Part shown: piece by piece, positions 26,830 to 39,753 of the stretch
How positions within the stretch are numbered: the first letter of the stretch is position 1
Layout: each line of letters opens with the position of its first letter
Assembly: GCF_003044065.1 (NCBI RefSeq)
Contig: NZ_PZJJ01000009.1
Coordinates: 49,847-113,846 of the forward strand
Length of the DNA: 64,000 nucleotides
From: Alkalicoccus saliphilus
GTDB lineage: Bacteria; Bacillota; Bacilli; Bacillales; Salisediminibacteriaceae
Direction: 5' to 3'
Translations under genes and position numbers: made by a program
The notes under the pieces: model-generated
Databases searched by the model: none
Told to the model about the DNA's origin: nothing
What the model saw: the letters and a program-made list of their open reading frames with translations, nothing else

Positions 26830-26931
26830 GCGCCGCTGAGGCCCGGTAAAATATTTCTGTTTCCTAAAGAAAGTTTCACGAAAGACTCAGAAGGGTATCA
26901 AACTTTTAAGCCTGATCAAGGAGGAAGTATA

Positions 26932-27717
26932 ATGCCTAAAACAATATTTATTACTGGAGCCGGAACCGGCCTCGGAAAAGGAGCTGCTCTCGGCCTCGCT
27001 AAAAAAGGACATAAAGTAACAGCGGCGGTCGAGATCATTTCCCAGGTCACCCCGCTGAGGGAAGAAGCGGAAGCTGCCGGAGTGGACCTGGAAGTTATTA
27101 AGCTTGATGTAACAGATAAAAAAGATCAAAAAATTATTGAGGATTACGATTACGACGTTTTCGTCGCCAATGCAGCCATTGGAGAAGGTGGTCCGATTTC
27201 GGAAATTCCGGTGGACCGGGTACGGGAAATTTACGAAACAAACGTATTCAGCACGCTGGAAAACGCCCAGATTGCCGCGAAGAAATTTGTGGAGAAGAAG
27301 CAGGGGAAAATTATTTTCCTCAGTTCGATCGTTGGTATTGTAGCAATGCCGTATCTTGGCGCTTACAGCTCTTCCAAGCATGCTGTGGAAGGAATCGCGA
27401 AGACGATGAGAGCGGAGCTTAAAGAGCACGGAGTCCAGGTTGCAACTATTAATCCCGGACCATTTGAAACCGGCTTTAATGACCGTATGTTTGAAGAAAA
27501 ATGGAAATGGTACGATGAAAACGAAAACTTCACGAAGTTGGAATCGATACGTGAAACGGAAAAAATCCTTGATGAGCAGTTTGATCCGGAAGATATGATC
27601 CGTAAAATGGTCGAAGTGATCGAAGCGGATCAGCACGCCTTCCGAACAGCCCATCCGCAGGATACAGAAGATCAGATGAAGGACTTCGAAAAGAAAACAT
27701 GGGAAGATAAAGTATAG
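26932..27717 (+). CDS. short-chain dehydrogenase/reductase (SDR) family oxidoreductase
   Basis: 261 residues, AAGGAGG upstream. Classical SDR: cofactor motif TGAGTGLGKG (about 8-17), NAA of VANAAIG near 82, catalytic Ser in FLSSIVG near 132 and the YSSSK active-site Tyr/Lys near 147-151. The arginine/lysine pattern after the glycine motif does not settle NAD versus NADP. The C-terminal segment is acidic. Substrate unknown; the neighbours (thiamine transporter, LOG protein) give no guide. A palindromic terminator follows. Confidence 0.85.
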   Translation: MPKTIFITGAGTGLGKGAALGLAKKGHKVTAAVEIISQVTPLREEAEAAGVDLEVIKLDVTDKKDQKIIEDYDYDVFVANAAIGEGGPISEIPVDRVREIYETNVFSTLENAQIAAKKFVEKKQGKIIFLSSIVGIVAMPYLGAYSSSKHAVEGIAKTMRAELKEHGVQVATINPGPFETGFNDRMFEEKWKWYDENENFTKLESIRETEKILDEQFDPEDMIRKMVEVIEADQHAFRTAHPQDTEDQMKDFEKKTWEDKV

Positions 27718-27762
27718 ATTTATTTTCGGATCTTTCAGCCGGGAAAAACTGGCATAACGAAA

Positions 27763-27786
27763 GAACCCCTGCAGCTGCAGGGGTTC
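27763..27786. terminator. perfect palindrome, probable bidirectional terminator
   Basis: A 24-bp perfect palindrome with arms GAACCCCTGCA and its complement lies between the convergent SDR gene and the LOG-family gene. The plus side is followed by TGTTGTTT, the minus side by T-rich TTCGTTATG; neither is an ideal T-run, but position and symmetry suit both genes. Confidence 0.65.
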
Positions 27787-27865
27787 TGTTGTTTATAAGT
27801 CTCTGCCGCTTCTCCATTGCGACGAAGGAGGATAGTGACAGAGCTGTTTATAAAAGGGGGAGGGA

Positions 27866-28450
27866 TCAGTCATCTTCCGGTTCGTTGATATAGCGTTCGA
27901 GGGAGGGCGGTTCATATTCCTGCATATTATCAATCAGCCGGGCAGAGTCTGTACCAATCTGGATCATGGACAGGTAGCTTTCATGAAGAAAGCCTTCATA
28001 GACCATGTGATCCAGCATGTTCAGCATTGGATCATAAAATTCCTCAATGTTCAGAATACCAATGGATTTTTTGTGAAGACCAAGCTGGGCCCAGGTGAAA
28101 ATTTCGAAGAATTCTTCCATCGTCCCTGCACCGCCGGGAAGAACGAGAAAAGCATCAGCCGTATCGGCCATCATGGATTTACGTTCGTGCATGGAATCCA
28201 CGATGATTAAATCCGTCAGCATTGGATGGGCAATTTCTCTTTCCTGAAGCATCTTTGGCATAATGCCCGTAACCCTTCCACCTTCCGCAAGGGCTGCGTT
28301 GGCCGTGATACCCATCATTCCGACGGCGCCGCCTCCGTAGACGAGTTCAATCTCCCGTTCAGCCAGAACTTTTCCGAGCTTTCTTGCTTCTTCTTCATAC
28401 AGAGGTTTTTTGCCTCTGCTGGATCCACTGTATACTGCAAGTCGCTTCAT
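27866..28450 (-). CDS. LOG-family protein (Rossmann-fold nucleotide phosphoribohydrolase)
   Basis: 194 residues with the LOG signature PGGAGTMEEFFE near residue 105 and the N-terminal VYSGSSRGKKPLYEEEA plus LVYGGGAVGMMG phosphate-binding segments. Members release free bases from nucleoside 5'-monophosphates (cytokinin-activating enzymes in plants; housekeeping nucleotide phosphoribohydrolase roles in bacteria, as in B. subtilis YvdD). The start ATG has GGGGGAGTTGGAG upstream. Single gene, convergent with the SDR gene. In vivo substrate not deducible. Confidence 0.85.
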   Translation of the reverse strand: MKRLAVYSGSSRGKKPLYEEEARKLGKVLAEREIELVYGGGAVGMMGITANAALAEGGRVTGIMPKMLQEREIAHPMLTDLIIVDSMHERKSMMADTADAFLVLPGGAGTMEEFFEIFTWAQLGLHKKSIGILNIEEFYDPMLNMLDHMVYEGFLHESYLSMIQIGTDSARLIDNMQEYEPPSLERYINEPEDD

Positions 28451-28982
28451 TCTCCAACTCCCCCTTTGAGAACCGTATAATAGGTAGCTTACCCTTTATT
28501 CTAACATTTTTAACGCATTATGACTTCTCTTTTATACAGAAGCAGGAAATTTTGATGAAAGGAACGTTGTTTAATCGAGGTTTCGCGGAATCTCCCGATG
28601 TTACGAGCCGGTTTTGGAGGCTTCCTTGAAAATAGCTTGTTGATGAGAGGGACATAACCAGGTGCCCTCTCAGCTGCGGCTCTCCTGACTTCCGGAAGGA
28701 TCTCAGCACCTCTGCCTTGATCCCGGTTTTGCGGAATAAAGAACAGTGCCTATTAAAACAAAGGCGGCTGTTTACAGAGTCAGAAACTAATTATGGAGTT
28801 CAATCTAATATGGTAACAAAATTGTCACGTGCGGATATCAATAAAGGTGTGTTACAATAATGTAAACGTTTTCTTTGTTGTGAATAAAGGATTTTGACAA
28901 TTTACGGCGGTTATCCGCTTTTTTTTTTGAAATGGTTTGTGAAATTGAAAACATACAGTGAAGGTTGTGCAGGTGATATGCG
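28451..28982. other. 532-bp divergent intergenic region
   Basis: No convincing gene between the minus-strand LOG gene and plus-strand yerA. A perfect hairpin without T-run (TGAGAGGG 28644-28651 / CCCTCTCA 28665-28672) lies in the middle. The yerA promoter with a cre-like site is at 28850-28874, and a short GCGG/CCGC hairpin followed by T9 lies at about 28906-28928, roughly 55 bp before yerA. Confidence 0.5.
28850..28874 (+). promoter_or_regulatory. extended -10 promoter with overlapping cre-like site for yerA
   Basis: TGTTACAAT (28850-28858) is an extended -10 element. TGTAAACGTTTTCT (28861-28874) matches the CcpA cre consensus TGWAANCGNTNWCA at 13 of 14 positions and would cover the transcription start, a position that normally gives repression. 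A short hairpin with nine T follows at about 28906-28928 in the leader. Confidence 0.45.
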
Positions 28983-30731
28983 ATGATGAAAGGATTTTCC
29001 CATTATTGGACAAAAAGACAAATAAAAAAACAGCTGGCAGCAGTAAGAGAAGAAATTCCTCCGACGATGGTTATTCAGAACGTGACGTATTTAAACAGTA
29101 TGCGTCGTTCCTGGATCAAAGCCAACATCTGGGTTTATTACGACCGGATTATATATATCGGAGAGGAAATGCCCTCAGATACAAGTGGAACAACAATTGT
29201 TCCTGCAGAAGGAAAATTTGCTGTACCGGGGTATATTGAGCACCATGCACACCCGTTTCAGCTTTATAATCCGCTGACACTGGCGAAATTTGCGGCCGAG
29301 CGGGGGACGACGACGCTTATAGGAGACAATCTTCCGTTTATGCTTCATCTTCCGCGTGAAAAGATTTCGTCTCTTCTTGAGGAACTGCAGCGGACGCCGG
29401 CATCGCTCCTCTGGTTCGCCCGCTTTGACCCTCAGACAGAACTGCAGAACGGAGCAGATATTTTTTCCTACGCCAACATTCGTGCGTGGCTGAATCACCC
29501 GTATGTTGTTCAGGGAGGAGAGCTGACTGACTGGCCCCGGGTATTAAACGGAGACGAGCAGATGCTTCACAGCATGCTTGAAACGAAGGATCTGCGTAAG
29601 CCGATCGAAGGCCACCTGCCGGGGGCCGGTGGAAGAACATTGACGCAGATGGCACTTCTCGGAGTGAACGGAGATCATGAATCGATGACAGCAGAGGATG
29701 TATTTGCCCGGCTTGATGCGGGCCTGACAGCATCGCTTCGCTATTCCTCCATCCGGCCGGATCTTCCGGAGCTGCTCCGGGGGCTCCATAATGAAGGCCT
29801 CCATTCCTACGATTCCCTCCTGATGACGACGGACGGTTCCCCTCCGCACTTCATGAAAGACGGGATGATGGAGCACTTGATTCAAATCGCTCTGGATGAA
29901 GGGGTGCCGTTTATCGATGCGGTGCATATGGTGACATGGAACGTTTCAAGACATTTTTACATGGATGACGTACTCGGAATTCTGGCGCCGGGGCGCATTG
30001 CAAATATTAATCTCCTTGAAAGCCGGGAGAATCCGATGCCGTGTGATGTACTTGCAAAAGGGAAATGGGTAAGAAAAAATCACGAGCCGTGCTTCCCGGA
30101 AAAAGAAATCGACTGGGCCTCCTTCGGTCTTGAAGAGCTGGATTTAAGCTGGGATCTAAAAGAAAGTGATTTTCATTTTTCGATGCCGCTTGGAATGGAA
30201 ATGGTAAATGAGGTCATTATGAAGCCTTACCAGACAAAGCAGAACCAGGCTGCGGATGAACTTCCGGAAGATTCCGATGAAAACTTTATGGTGCTTCTGG
30301 ACAGAAACGGCAGATGGAACGTGTCAACGTTCGTAAAAGGTTTTGCTAATAATATTCACGGGTTCGCCAGTTCCTTTTCGAATACAGGTGACATTCTGCT
30401 TATTGGAAAGAGCAAGCAGGGACTGAGGGAGGCGTTTTATGCGTTAAAGGAAAACAAGGGCGGAATTATTCTTATGGATAAAGAAGGAGAGGTCACAAAA
30501 ATCGACCTTCCTATCGGTGGTATTTTCTCCGAAAAAACGTTTGATGAAGGGCTTGTATCCCAGGAAGAGGACATGCGGCAGGCCCTCAAAGAAAGAGGAT
30601 ACACCTTCAGTGATCCGATTTACAGCCTTCTTTTCTTTTCAGCAACCCATCTTCCCTACGTGCGGATAACCCAGAAAGGGATTGTGGACGTAAAGAAGAA
30701 AAGGGTACTCTTTCCCGCACTTATGCGTTAA
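28983..30731 (+). CDS. yerA: YerA, adenine-deaminase-like amidohydrolase
   Basis: 582 residues. Amidohydrolase-superfamily protein of the adenine deaminase group, matching B. subtilis YerA in position (yerA-yerB-yerC) and pattern. The N-terminal beta part is followed by PGYIEHHAHPFQLYNP near residue 80, where canonical Ade has a HxH metal pair; then GDNLPF near 118, EGHLPGAGG near 210 and MTTDGSPPHF near 280 with the metal-binding Asp. The C-terminal ~170 residues form the Ade-type extension. Likely releases ammonia from adenine or a related aminopurine, which would suit the purine salvage context, but YerA activity is not firmly established. ATG at 28983 or 28986; AGGTGA upstream. Followed by yerB after 22 nt. 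Confidence 0.85.
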   Translation: MMKGFSHYWTKRQIKKQLAAVREEIPPTMVIQNVTYLNSMRRSWIKANIWVYYDRIIYIGEEMPSDTSGTTIVPAEGKFAVPGYIEHHAHPFQLYNPLTLAKFAAERGTTTLIGDNLPFMLHLPREKISSLLEELQRTPASLLWFARFDPQTELQNGADIFSYANIRAWLNHPYVVQGGELTDWPRVLNGDEQMLHSMLETKDLRKPIEGHLPGAGGRTLTQMALLGVNGDHESMTAEDVFARLDAGLTASLRYSSIRPDLPELLRGLHNEGLHSYDSLLMTTDGSPPHFMKDGMMEHLIQIALDEGVPFIDAVHMVTWNVSRHFYMDDVLGILAPGRIANINLLESRENPMPCDVLAKGKWVRKNHEPCFPEKEIDWASFGLEELDLSWDLKESDFHFSMPLGMEMVNEVIMKPYQTKQNQAADELPEDSDENFMVLLDRNGRWNVSTFVKGFANNIHGFASSFSNTGDILLIGKSKQGLREAFYALKENKGGIILMDKEGEVTKIDLPIGGIFSEKTFDEGLVSQEEDMRQALKERGYTFSDPIYSLLFFSATHLPYVRITQKGIVDVKKKRVLFPALMR

Positions 30732-30753
30732 ACTATAAAAGTATAAGGTCAAT

Positions 30754-31767
30754 ATGAGAAAGGCAGATGAAGATATGAAAAAGGTTTCCGGGGTATACCT
30801 GTGGAGCGGCTTTCTGTTTGTGGCACTTCTGACAGCCTGTTCAGAGAATAACAATGAAACGAACAACGATACAGAGGAAACGGACGACACGGCACCGCTT
30901 ACAGGTGTTCCTTCCGACGAAGAGCTGACCCACCGGACGCTAGGCGTGATGCTTGGGAATTCCAGTGACGCCCGACCACAGTCCGGTCTTCATGAAGCAG
31001 ATATTGTCTATGAAGTACTTGCTGAGGGAAATGTCACGCGTCTTTTAGCCATTTATCACAGCACGCGCCCGGAAGAAATCGGCCCTGTGCGGAGTGCGAG
31101 AAGCTATTATATTGATCTCGGGAACGGCTATGATACTATTTTCGCTTCAGCCGGCGGAAGTCCCGATGCCCTCGATATGATGGAGCGTGGAGAAGTGGAC
31201 TATCTCAGCGGACTGGCGTATGAGGGGACATATTTTCAACGTTCGGAAGAAAGAGTAGCTCCTCATAATCTGTACACGAGCTATGATGACCTTGAAGCAG
31301 CTGTGGAGGAAACCGGGTATGAATGGACAGGAGAACCGGAAGCTCTTACTTTCACAGAGGAAGTACCGGAAGAGTGGGAAGAAGCCGGGGAAATTTCGGT
31401 TTCCTACGGTGGAAGCAGTAATGAAATGGAATTTCATTTTGAGGAAGAAGCAGAAGGCTATCTTCGTTCTGCCGGTGGAAATGAAAATCAGGACCCCGCT
31501 TCAGGAGAACCTGCTTCTCCCCGAAATGTGCTTATAGTGGAAGCTTCCCATGAAGTGATTGATGATTCCGGCAGAAGGGAAATAGATACGGAGGGCGGTG
31601 GGCCGGCGTATCTTTTCCAGGATGGTCATGTTCAGGAACTGGAATGGGAAAATAATGAGGGGCGCCTGCTTCCAGTCCAGAATGGAGAAGTTGTTCCTTT
31701 TCTTCCCGGAATGACTTGGATCAGCTTTGTACGGGAAGATCTGGAGGAACACGTATCCTATGAATAA
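30754..31767 (+). CDS. yerB: YerB, DUF3048 lipoprotein
   Basis: 337 residues from ATG 30754; an ATG at 30775 gives a cleaner signal peptide (MKKVSGVYLWSGFLF) but has a long ribosome-site spacing. Lipobox LLTAC places the anchored cysteine near residue 29, so the protein sits on the outer face of the membrane. The rest is very acidic. DUF3048 domain features: GVMLGNSSDARPQSGLHEADIVYEVLAEG and IGPVRSARSYYIDL. The molecular function of the family is not known. The position between yerA and yerC is conserved with B. subtilis. Confidence 0.87.
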   Translation: MRKADEDMKKVSGVYLWSGFLFVALLTACSENNNETNNDTEETDDTAPLTGVPSDEELTHRTLGVMLGNSSDARPQSGLHEADIVYEVLAEGNVTRLLAIYHSTRPEEIGPVRSARSYYIDLGNGYDTIFASAGGSPDALDMMERGEVDYLSGLAYEGTYFQRSEERVAPHNLYTSYDDLEAAVEETGYEWTGEPEALTFTEEVPEEWEEAGEISVSYGGSSNEMEFHFEEEAEGYLRSAGGNENQDPASGEPASPRNVLIVEASHEVIDDSGRREIDTEGGGPAYLFQDGHVQELEWENNEGRLLPVQNGEVVPFLPGMTWISFVREDLEEHVSYE

Positions 31768-31816
31768 CGGCGTTTTTCCCGCGCCGCGGAAGATAATTTG
31801 GAAGTGAGGTGAGAGC

Positions 31817-32125
31817 ATGCAGATTGATAAGCTGCGAGGCAAAGAACTGGATCAGCTATTTGAAGCGATCCTCAGCCTGAAAGACAAAGAGGAATGCTAC
31901 CAGTTTTTTGATGATCTGGCGACGATGAATGAAATCCAGTCCCTTGCCCAGCGGCTGGAAGTTGCACGGATGCTGATGGAAGGAGATACGTATCAGCGTA
32001 TCGAGCAGCAGACAGGTGCCAGTACTGCGACTATTTCCCGGGTGAAACGCTGTATCAACTACGGCAACGACGGATACAAATTCACGCTCGACCGGGTTTA
32101 TGCTACGGAAAAAGCCCGGGAATAA
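31817..32125 (+). CDS. yerC: YerC, TrpR-like DNA-binding regulator
   Basis: 102 residues, GTGAGGTGAGAG upstream. YerC/YecD family of the TrpR superfamily: all-helical, with a helix-turn-helix in LMEGDTYQRIEQQTGASTATISRVKRC (about residues 55-80). In Bacillus relatives it follows yerB; its regulon is poorly defined. Could regulate the neighbouring genes. A strong terminator starts a few bases after the stop. Confidence 0.9.
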   Translation: MQIDKLRGKELDQLFEAILSLKDKEECYQFFDDLATMNEIQSLAQRLEVARMLMEGDTYQRIEQQTGASTATISRVKRCINYGNDGYKFTLDRVYATEKARE

Positions 32126-32127
32126 TA

Positions 32128-32179
32128 AAAAAAGCTGTTCTGCAGAACGGGAGGCCCCGTACAGCAGAACAGCTTTTTT
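32128..32179 (+). terminator. intrinsic terminator after yerC
   Basis: Long stem: AAAAAGCTGTTCTGC (32129-32143) with GCAGAACAGCTTTTT (32164-32178), plus an inner CGGG/CCCG pairing, ending in six T (32174-32179). Nearly symmetric, so it could work in both directions. Confidence 0.9.
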
Positions 32180-32215
32180 GTAGAAAGCTATGTTAAAGTC
32201 GGCTGTTGCTAACTG

Positions 32216-32330
32216 GAGAAAAACTTCGCTTTCCACCGGCCTGCCGTGGAGGAGATTTTCAGCTTCCTTTTGCTTACGCCCTGCGGGATCTTCCAATCTC
32301 CTTCTCCCACGGGCCGACTCCCGCTTCTTA
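32216..32330 (+). repeat. palindromic intergenic repeat-like element, copy 1
   Basis: An imperfect long palindrome: GCCGTGGAGGAGATT (32243-32257) against AATCTCC (32295-32301) and CCCACGGGC (32306-32314), with outer CTTCGCTTTCC and CCGACTCCCGCTTC ends. The CGCTTTCC...CTGCGGG...ACTCCCGC layout recalls GC-rich intergenic palindromes common in Bacillaceae. This is recalled resemblance, not an alignment. Confidence 0.4.
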
Positions 32331-32819
32331 TTATCTTCAAAGGAAAAGAAAAGTTCTGCTTTTTATGAGCATTGCTCTTAATTCCGTAAAACCGATACCC
32401 AGGTGATTTTTCGAGACGCCTGCGGACAAAGAAAGCATGAAGATCCTCCCTGACAAAAGGACGGGATAGCTTGAAGACTTTCTCTGCGGCAAGCAAAGAA
32501 AAAAGAGCGGCAGGCAGCCTTGAATAACAACACGGAGTTTGTTTCTTACGCACCTTTGGTGAAAAATATGTTATATATTACAAAAAAGATAATTTAACCT
32601 AAAAGTCCACTATCGTTTGGAACGCCCCAACAGCTTTTTAAGTAGAGTTTCCTTGCATAATCAGAAGCTGGAAAGCCAAGTTCCTTTTCTTTACGTGAGA
32701 ACCCGGAGCTTTAACAGAGACACTTATGCAAAATTGTTGAACCATGATGGATGAAAACACCTTTCTCTATCGTTCGTTTTACATCTTCTTCTTGTTCCTT
32801 CAAAAGACGATCGAACGTG

Positions 32820-32965
32820 GTCGTTTTACCGGAAGCTGGAGTGGACATGGAGGAACTCCAGAGCGATGAAGGCCGAGCCGAAGATCCGTTCAGGAGGGTA
32901 GAATTAGCTGAGTCCGGCCCGCTCGGAAAGCCTCTCCATGGAAACGAAAGCGAACGTTCCTTTTT
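32820..32965 (-). repeat. palindromic intergenic repeat-like element, copy 2 (reverse orientation)
   Basis: Arms CATGGAG (32846-32852) / CTCCATG (32934-32940) and inner CCGAGC / GCTCGG (about 32873 and 32921). Its right end, GAAAGCGAACGTT then TTTATTTTCAAGG (32946-32978), reappears at 17833-17874. Read on the minus strand it begins with CGTTCGCTTTC, like copy 1. Confidence 0.4.
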
Positions 32966-33028
32966 TTTATTTTCAAGGCAGCATTGTACAAAGAAGAAAG
33001 AATTTCAATCGAGTCCCGATCCGATTTT

Positions 33029-33037
33029 TGATATACT
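33029..33037 (+). promoter_or_regulatory. extended -10 promoter for pcrB
   Basis: TGATATACT (33029-33037), a TGN-extended -10 with TATACT, 44 bp before the pcrB ATG. No good -35, as is usual for extended -10 promoters. Confidence 0.5.
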
Positions 33038-33081
33038 ATTGCACAGATAAAAAACTCATCGAATGAAGGGGAATATTTTTT

Positions 33082-33765
33082 ATGAAAGCCTACAATGAAT
33101 GGAAGCACGTATTCAAACTGGATCCGGCAAGGGAAATATCCGATGAAGACCTCGAAAAAATCTGTGAATCCGGGACAGACGCAGTTATAATCGGCGGAAC
33201 GGACGGAATAACAGAAGACAATACGCTTGATCTGCTGATGCGGGTCCGGTGCTACAGTGTTTCCTGCGTGCTGGAAGTGAGCACGATGCAGGCAGTGGTC
33301 CCCGGTTTTGATTATTACTTAATCCCCTCTGTCCTGAATTCCCGCCATAAAACATGGATCATCGGACTCCATCACCGTGCCCTGAAGGAATTCGGACACC
33401 TTATTGGCGATGAAGAAATTCTTGCAGAGGGCTATTGTATTCTAAATCCGGACGCGAAGGCGGCCCATGCAGCAGATGCTGAAACAGAGCTGGATAAAGA
33501 AGATATTACGGCTTATGCGAGAATGGCGGACCAGCTTTTCCATCTGCCGATTTTTTACATGGAATACAGCGGTATGTATGGTGATCCTGAACTGGTCAAT
33601 GAAGTGGGACGCGTTCTGGAAAATGCCCGGCTTTTTTACGGCGGTGGCATCAGCGGGCCCGAACAGGCTGCAGAGATGAGTCTGGCTGCGGATACTATCG
33701 TCGTAGGAAACATCATCTATGAAGATTTGAAAAAGGCATTGAAAACCGTCCGTGCTGTTCAGTAG
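33082..33765 (+). CDS. pcrB: heptaprenylglyceryl phosphate synthase PcrB
   Basis: 227 residues, AGGGG upstream. TIM-barrel prenyltransferase that attaches a heptaprenyl chain to glycerol-1-phosphate in Gram-positives. Typical segments are WKHVFKLDPAREISD at the start, DAVIIGGTDGIT near 35, YYLIPSVLNS near 75, YMEYSGMYGD near 155 and the phosphate-binding end FYGGGISGPEQA near 190 with VVGNIIYED. Leads the conserved pcrB-pcrA-ligA cluster. Confidence 0.95.
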   Translation: MKAYNEWKHVFKLDPAREISDEDLEKICESGTDAVIIGGTDGITEDNTLDLLMRVRCYSVSCVLEVSTMQAVVPGFDYYLIPSVLNSRHKTWIIGLHHRALKEFGHLIGDEEILAEGYCILNPDAKAAHAADAETELDKEDITAYARMADQLFHLPIFYMEYSGMYGDPELVNEVGRVLENARLFYGGGISGPEQAAEMSLAADTIVVGNIIYEDLKKALKTVRAVQ

Positions 33766-33834
33766 GTAACTGTACTTTGACCGGGGTGTAAGATATAATA
33801 TAAAAATTAAGAACAGATGTTTGGAGTGTAAAAT

Positions 33835-38081
<4,247 letters not shown>

Positions 38082-38464
38082 CAGACTTGTTTAATCTGCG
38101 GTTTCTTAAAAGCTCCTGGTTGTTTTTTAAAGCACCAGGAGCTCCTTTCTCGTTAGGCTTTGTTCGCTCGTGGCTGCTGGACAGAACTCCGCTTTAGAAG
38201 TGCAGGAGGTCTGAAGCTTCCATGGGAATCACTGATATATCAGCGGTACAAAAATGTAAAAGTGACTTCCGATAATTGATGAATTTTGGCAGACAGAATG
38301 AAGGCAGGCACTGTGACAGTCTGCGGCAAAGATCATGTCCTGTCAGGACAGAACTGAATTTTAAGAATGATTACTTAGTTTATACTGTGAAAAGAAGCTG
38401 GATTGTCGGTGCTGTTTGTGAGAAAATGCAGGGAGAAAACAAACGGGGCGGTGGAGTGTAACAA
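38082..38464. other. 383-bp gap between ligA and camS
   Basis: Contains a terminator-like hairpin at 38111-38147 and a TATACT -10-like hexamer at 38381-38386 about 80 bp before camS. A 61-codon open frame at 38276-38461 lacks a ribosome site and has no family look; I do not call it. Confidence 0.5.
38111..38147 (+). terminator. terminator-like hairpin after ligA
   Basis: AGCTCCTGGT (38111-38120) pairs with ACCAGGAGCT (38134-38143), 13-nt loop, followed by CCTTTCT, a weak T-tract. Confidence 0.65.
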
Positions 38465-39700
38465 ATGAAAAATGTATGGATGGCAGCGGGGCTCATACCG
38501 CTTGGATTTCTTATAGGATGTTCGCCGGCAGTGCAGGAAAATGAGGAAGAACCGGAAATGGTGGAAGATGTGCAGGAAGAAGAGGAAGAAGAATACGTTA
38601 TTACCCCCTCTTTGAATACGTCAGAAAATTATTATCGTAATGTGCTGGAAGGCGGCACTTACATACGCAGCGATGCAAGAGGTAATACCGCTCATGCGAT
38701 GAATAACCGGGTCGACATCGAACAATTCGAGCTAGGTCTGATGGAAATAGCGATGGGAACATTTTCCCCGGAAGATTATTACTTTCAGGAAGGGGATAAT
38801 CTCAGCGGGGAAGTGCTGAACAGCTGGCTCCGAAGATACGAGTCATCCCAGGATGAGGAAGATCTGGATGAAGACGAAGACGAAGCCTATGAATCTGTGG
38901 AGGAAGAGCATGAAGTAGAGGAGTCAGCGGGACTTAACCCGCCGCTCGCCGACGCAGACGATGACGAAGAAGCGATGAGGGAAGCCCCGCTTATTCTATC
39001 TAATATTATTGAACATAACTACTATTCCGGAGACGATGAAGACGTGGAACTGAGCGGAGTTGTTATGGGAATCTCTGTACGTTCTGTGTATTATTTCCGT
39101 ACCGAAGATGAAGACGGCTACTATTTCCATGAGCAGGCAATAGATGAAGAGACGGCGCTCGACTACGCCGAGGATGCTGCCGATGAAATGCTGGAACGTA
39201 TGCGGTCTGTTGAAGAACTGGAGAACGTTCCGGTAACCTTTGCCATTTTTCACGAGCAGCCGCGGGGGTCTGTGAACCCGGGAACATTCAAACGGACAGC
39301 TGAAGCGGGTTCCGGAGACACGGAGCTCTCCGGATGGGATTCGATCAACGAGCAGAATTTCGTATTTCCTTCCAACGCTGCACGGGATGAACATCCGGCA
39401 GCCGCAGAGCGCTTCAGTGAATTCAAGGAAAACATCAGTGACTTTTTTGATTACCCTGCCGGCGTCATTGGAAGAGGGCGGTATAAAGACGGGACGCTGG
39501 ATGAAATGAAAGTGGAAATTAATCTGCAGTCTCACGGAAAAGCTGAAGTCATTGCCCTGACCCAGTATATTTCCAGCAGGCTGGAAGATGTTTTTCAATC
39601 TCAGGCACCGGTCTATGTGTATATCGATTCGGTCGAAGGACGCGAAGCCGTCATTATTCAAAACCCTGGAGAAGAGCCGACGATGCACGTATACAGATAA
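38465..39700 (+). CDS. camS: CamS-family lipoprotein (YerH)
   Basis: 411 residues. Signal peptide MKNVWMAAGLIPLGF with lipobox LIGC (Cys19), so an extracellular membrane-anchored lipoprotein. After it come strongly acidic stretches (runs of E and D near 25-45 and 130-165), more acidic than the usual family and suggestive of a saline niche. The CamS domain is marked by NYYRNVLEGGTYIRSDARG near 55 and GTFSPEDYYFQEGD near 95. Members were named from the enterococcal sex-pheromone cAM373 precursor, whose peptide comes from the signal sequence; the role of the body of the protein is unclear. The position after ligA is conserved in Bacillus (yerH). GGAGTG precedes the ATG. Confidence 0.92.
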   Translation: MKNVWMAAGLIPLGFLIGCSPAVQENEEEPEMVEDVQEEEEEEYVITPSLNTSENYYRNVLEGGTYIRSDARGNTAHAMNNRVDIEQFELGLMEIAMGTFSPEDYYFQEGDNLSGEVLNSWLRRYESSQDEEDLDEDEDEAYESVEEEHEVEESAGLNPPLADADDDEEAMREAPLILSNIIEHNYYSGDDEDVELSGVVMGISVRSVYYFRTEDEDGYYFHEQAIDEETALDYAEDAADEMLERMRSVEELENVPVTFAIFHEQPRGSVNPGTFKRTAEAGSGDTELSGWDSINEQNFVFPSNAARDEHPAAAERFSEFKENISDFFDYPAGVIGRGRYKDGTLDEMKVEINLQSHGKAEVIALTQYISSRLEDVFQSQAPVYVYIDSVEGREAVIIQNPGEEPTMHVYR

Positions 39701-39720
39701 AATACGGCTTCCCATGAACC

Positions 39721-39753
39721 AAAGCCTGTCAGACACCGCTCTGACAGGCTTTT
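39721..39753 (+). terminator. intrinsic terminator after camS
   Basis: AAAGCCTGTCAGA (39721-39733) pairs with the TCTGACAGGCTTT arm at 39740-39752, very short loop, ends in TTTT. The stem shares CCTGTCAGA with the inverted repeat after purD. Confidence 0.85.

Larger units (their letters stand above)
32180..33081. other. 902-bp gap between yerC and pcrB without a convincing gene
   Basis: Short open frames here lack ribosome sites and family features. In B. subtilis this place holds yerD; no trace of its glutamate-synthase-like coding sequence is visible. The gap contains two palindromic repeat-like blocks (32216-32330 and 32820-32965) in opposite orientation and the pcrB promoter at its right end. 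Confidence 0.55.

Noticed and set aside
32751..33050. 99-codon open frame in the yerC-pcrB gap
   Set aside because: Lies across the palindromic repeat block and lacks a ribosome site and family features.
38276..38461. 61-codon open frame before camS
   Set aside because: No ribosome site; composition unlike neighbouring proteins; overlaps the probable camS promoter.
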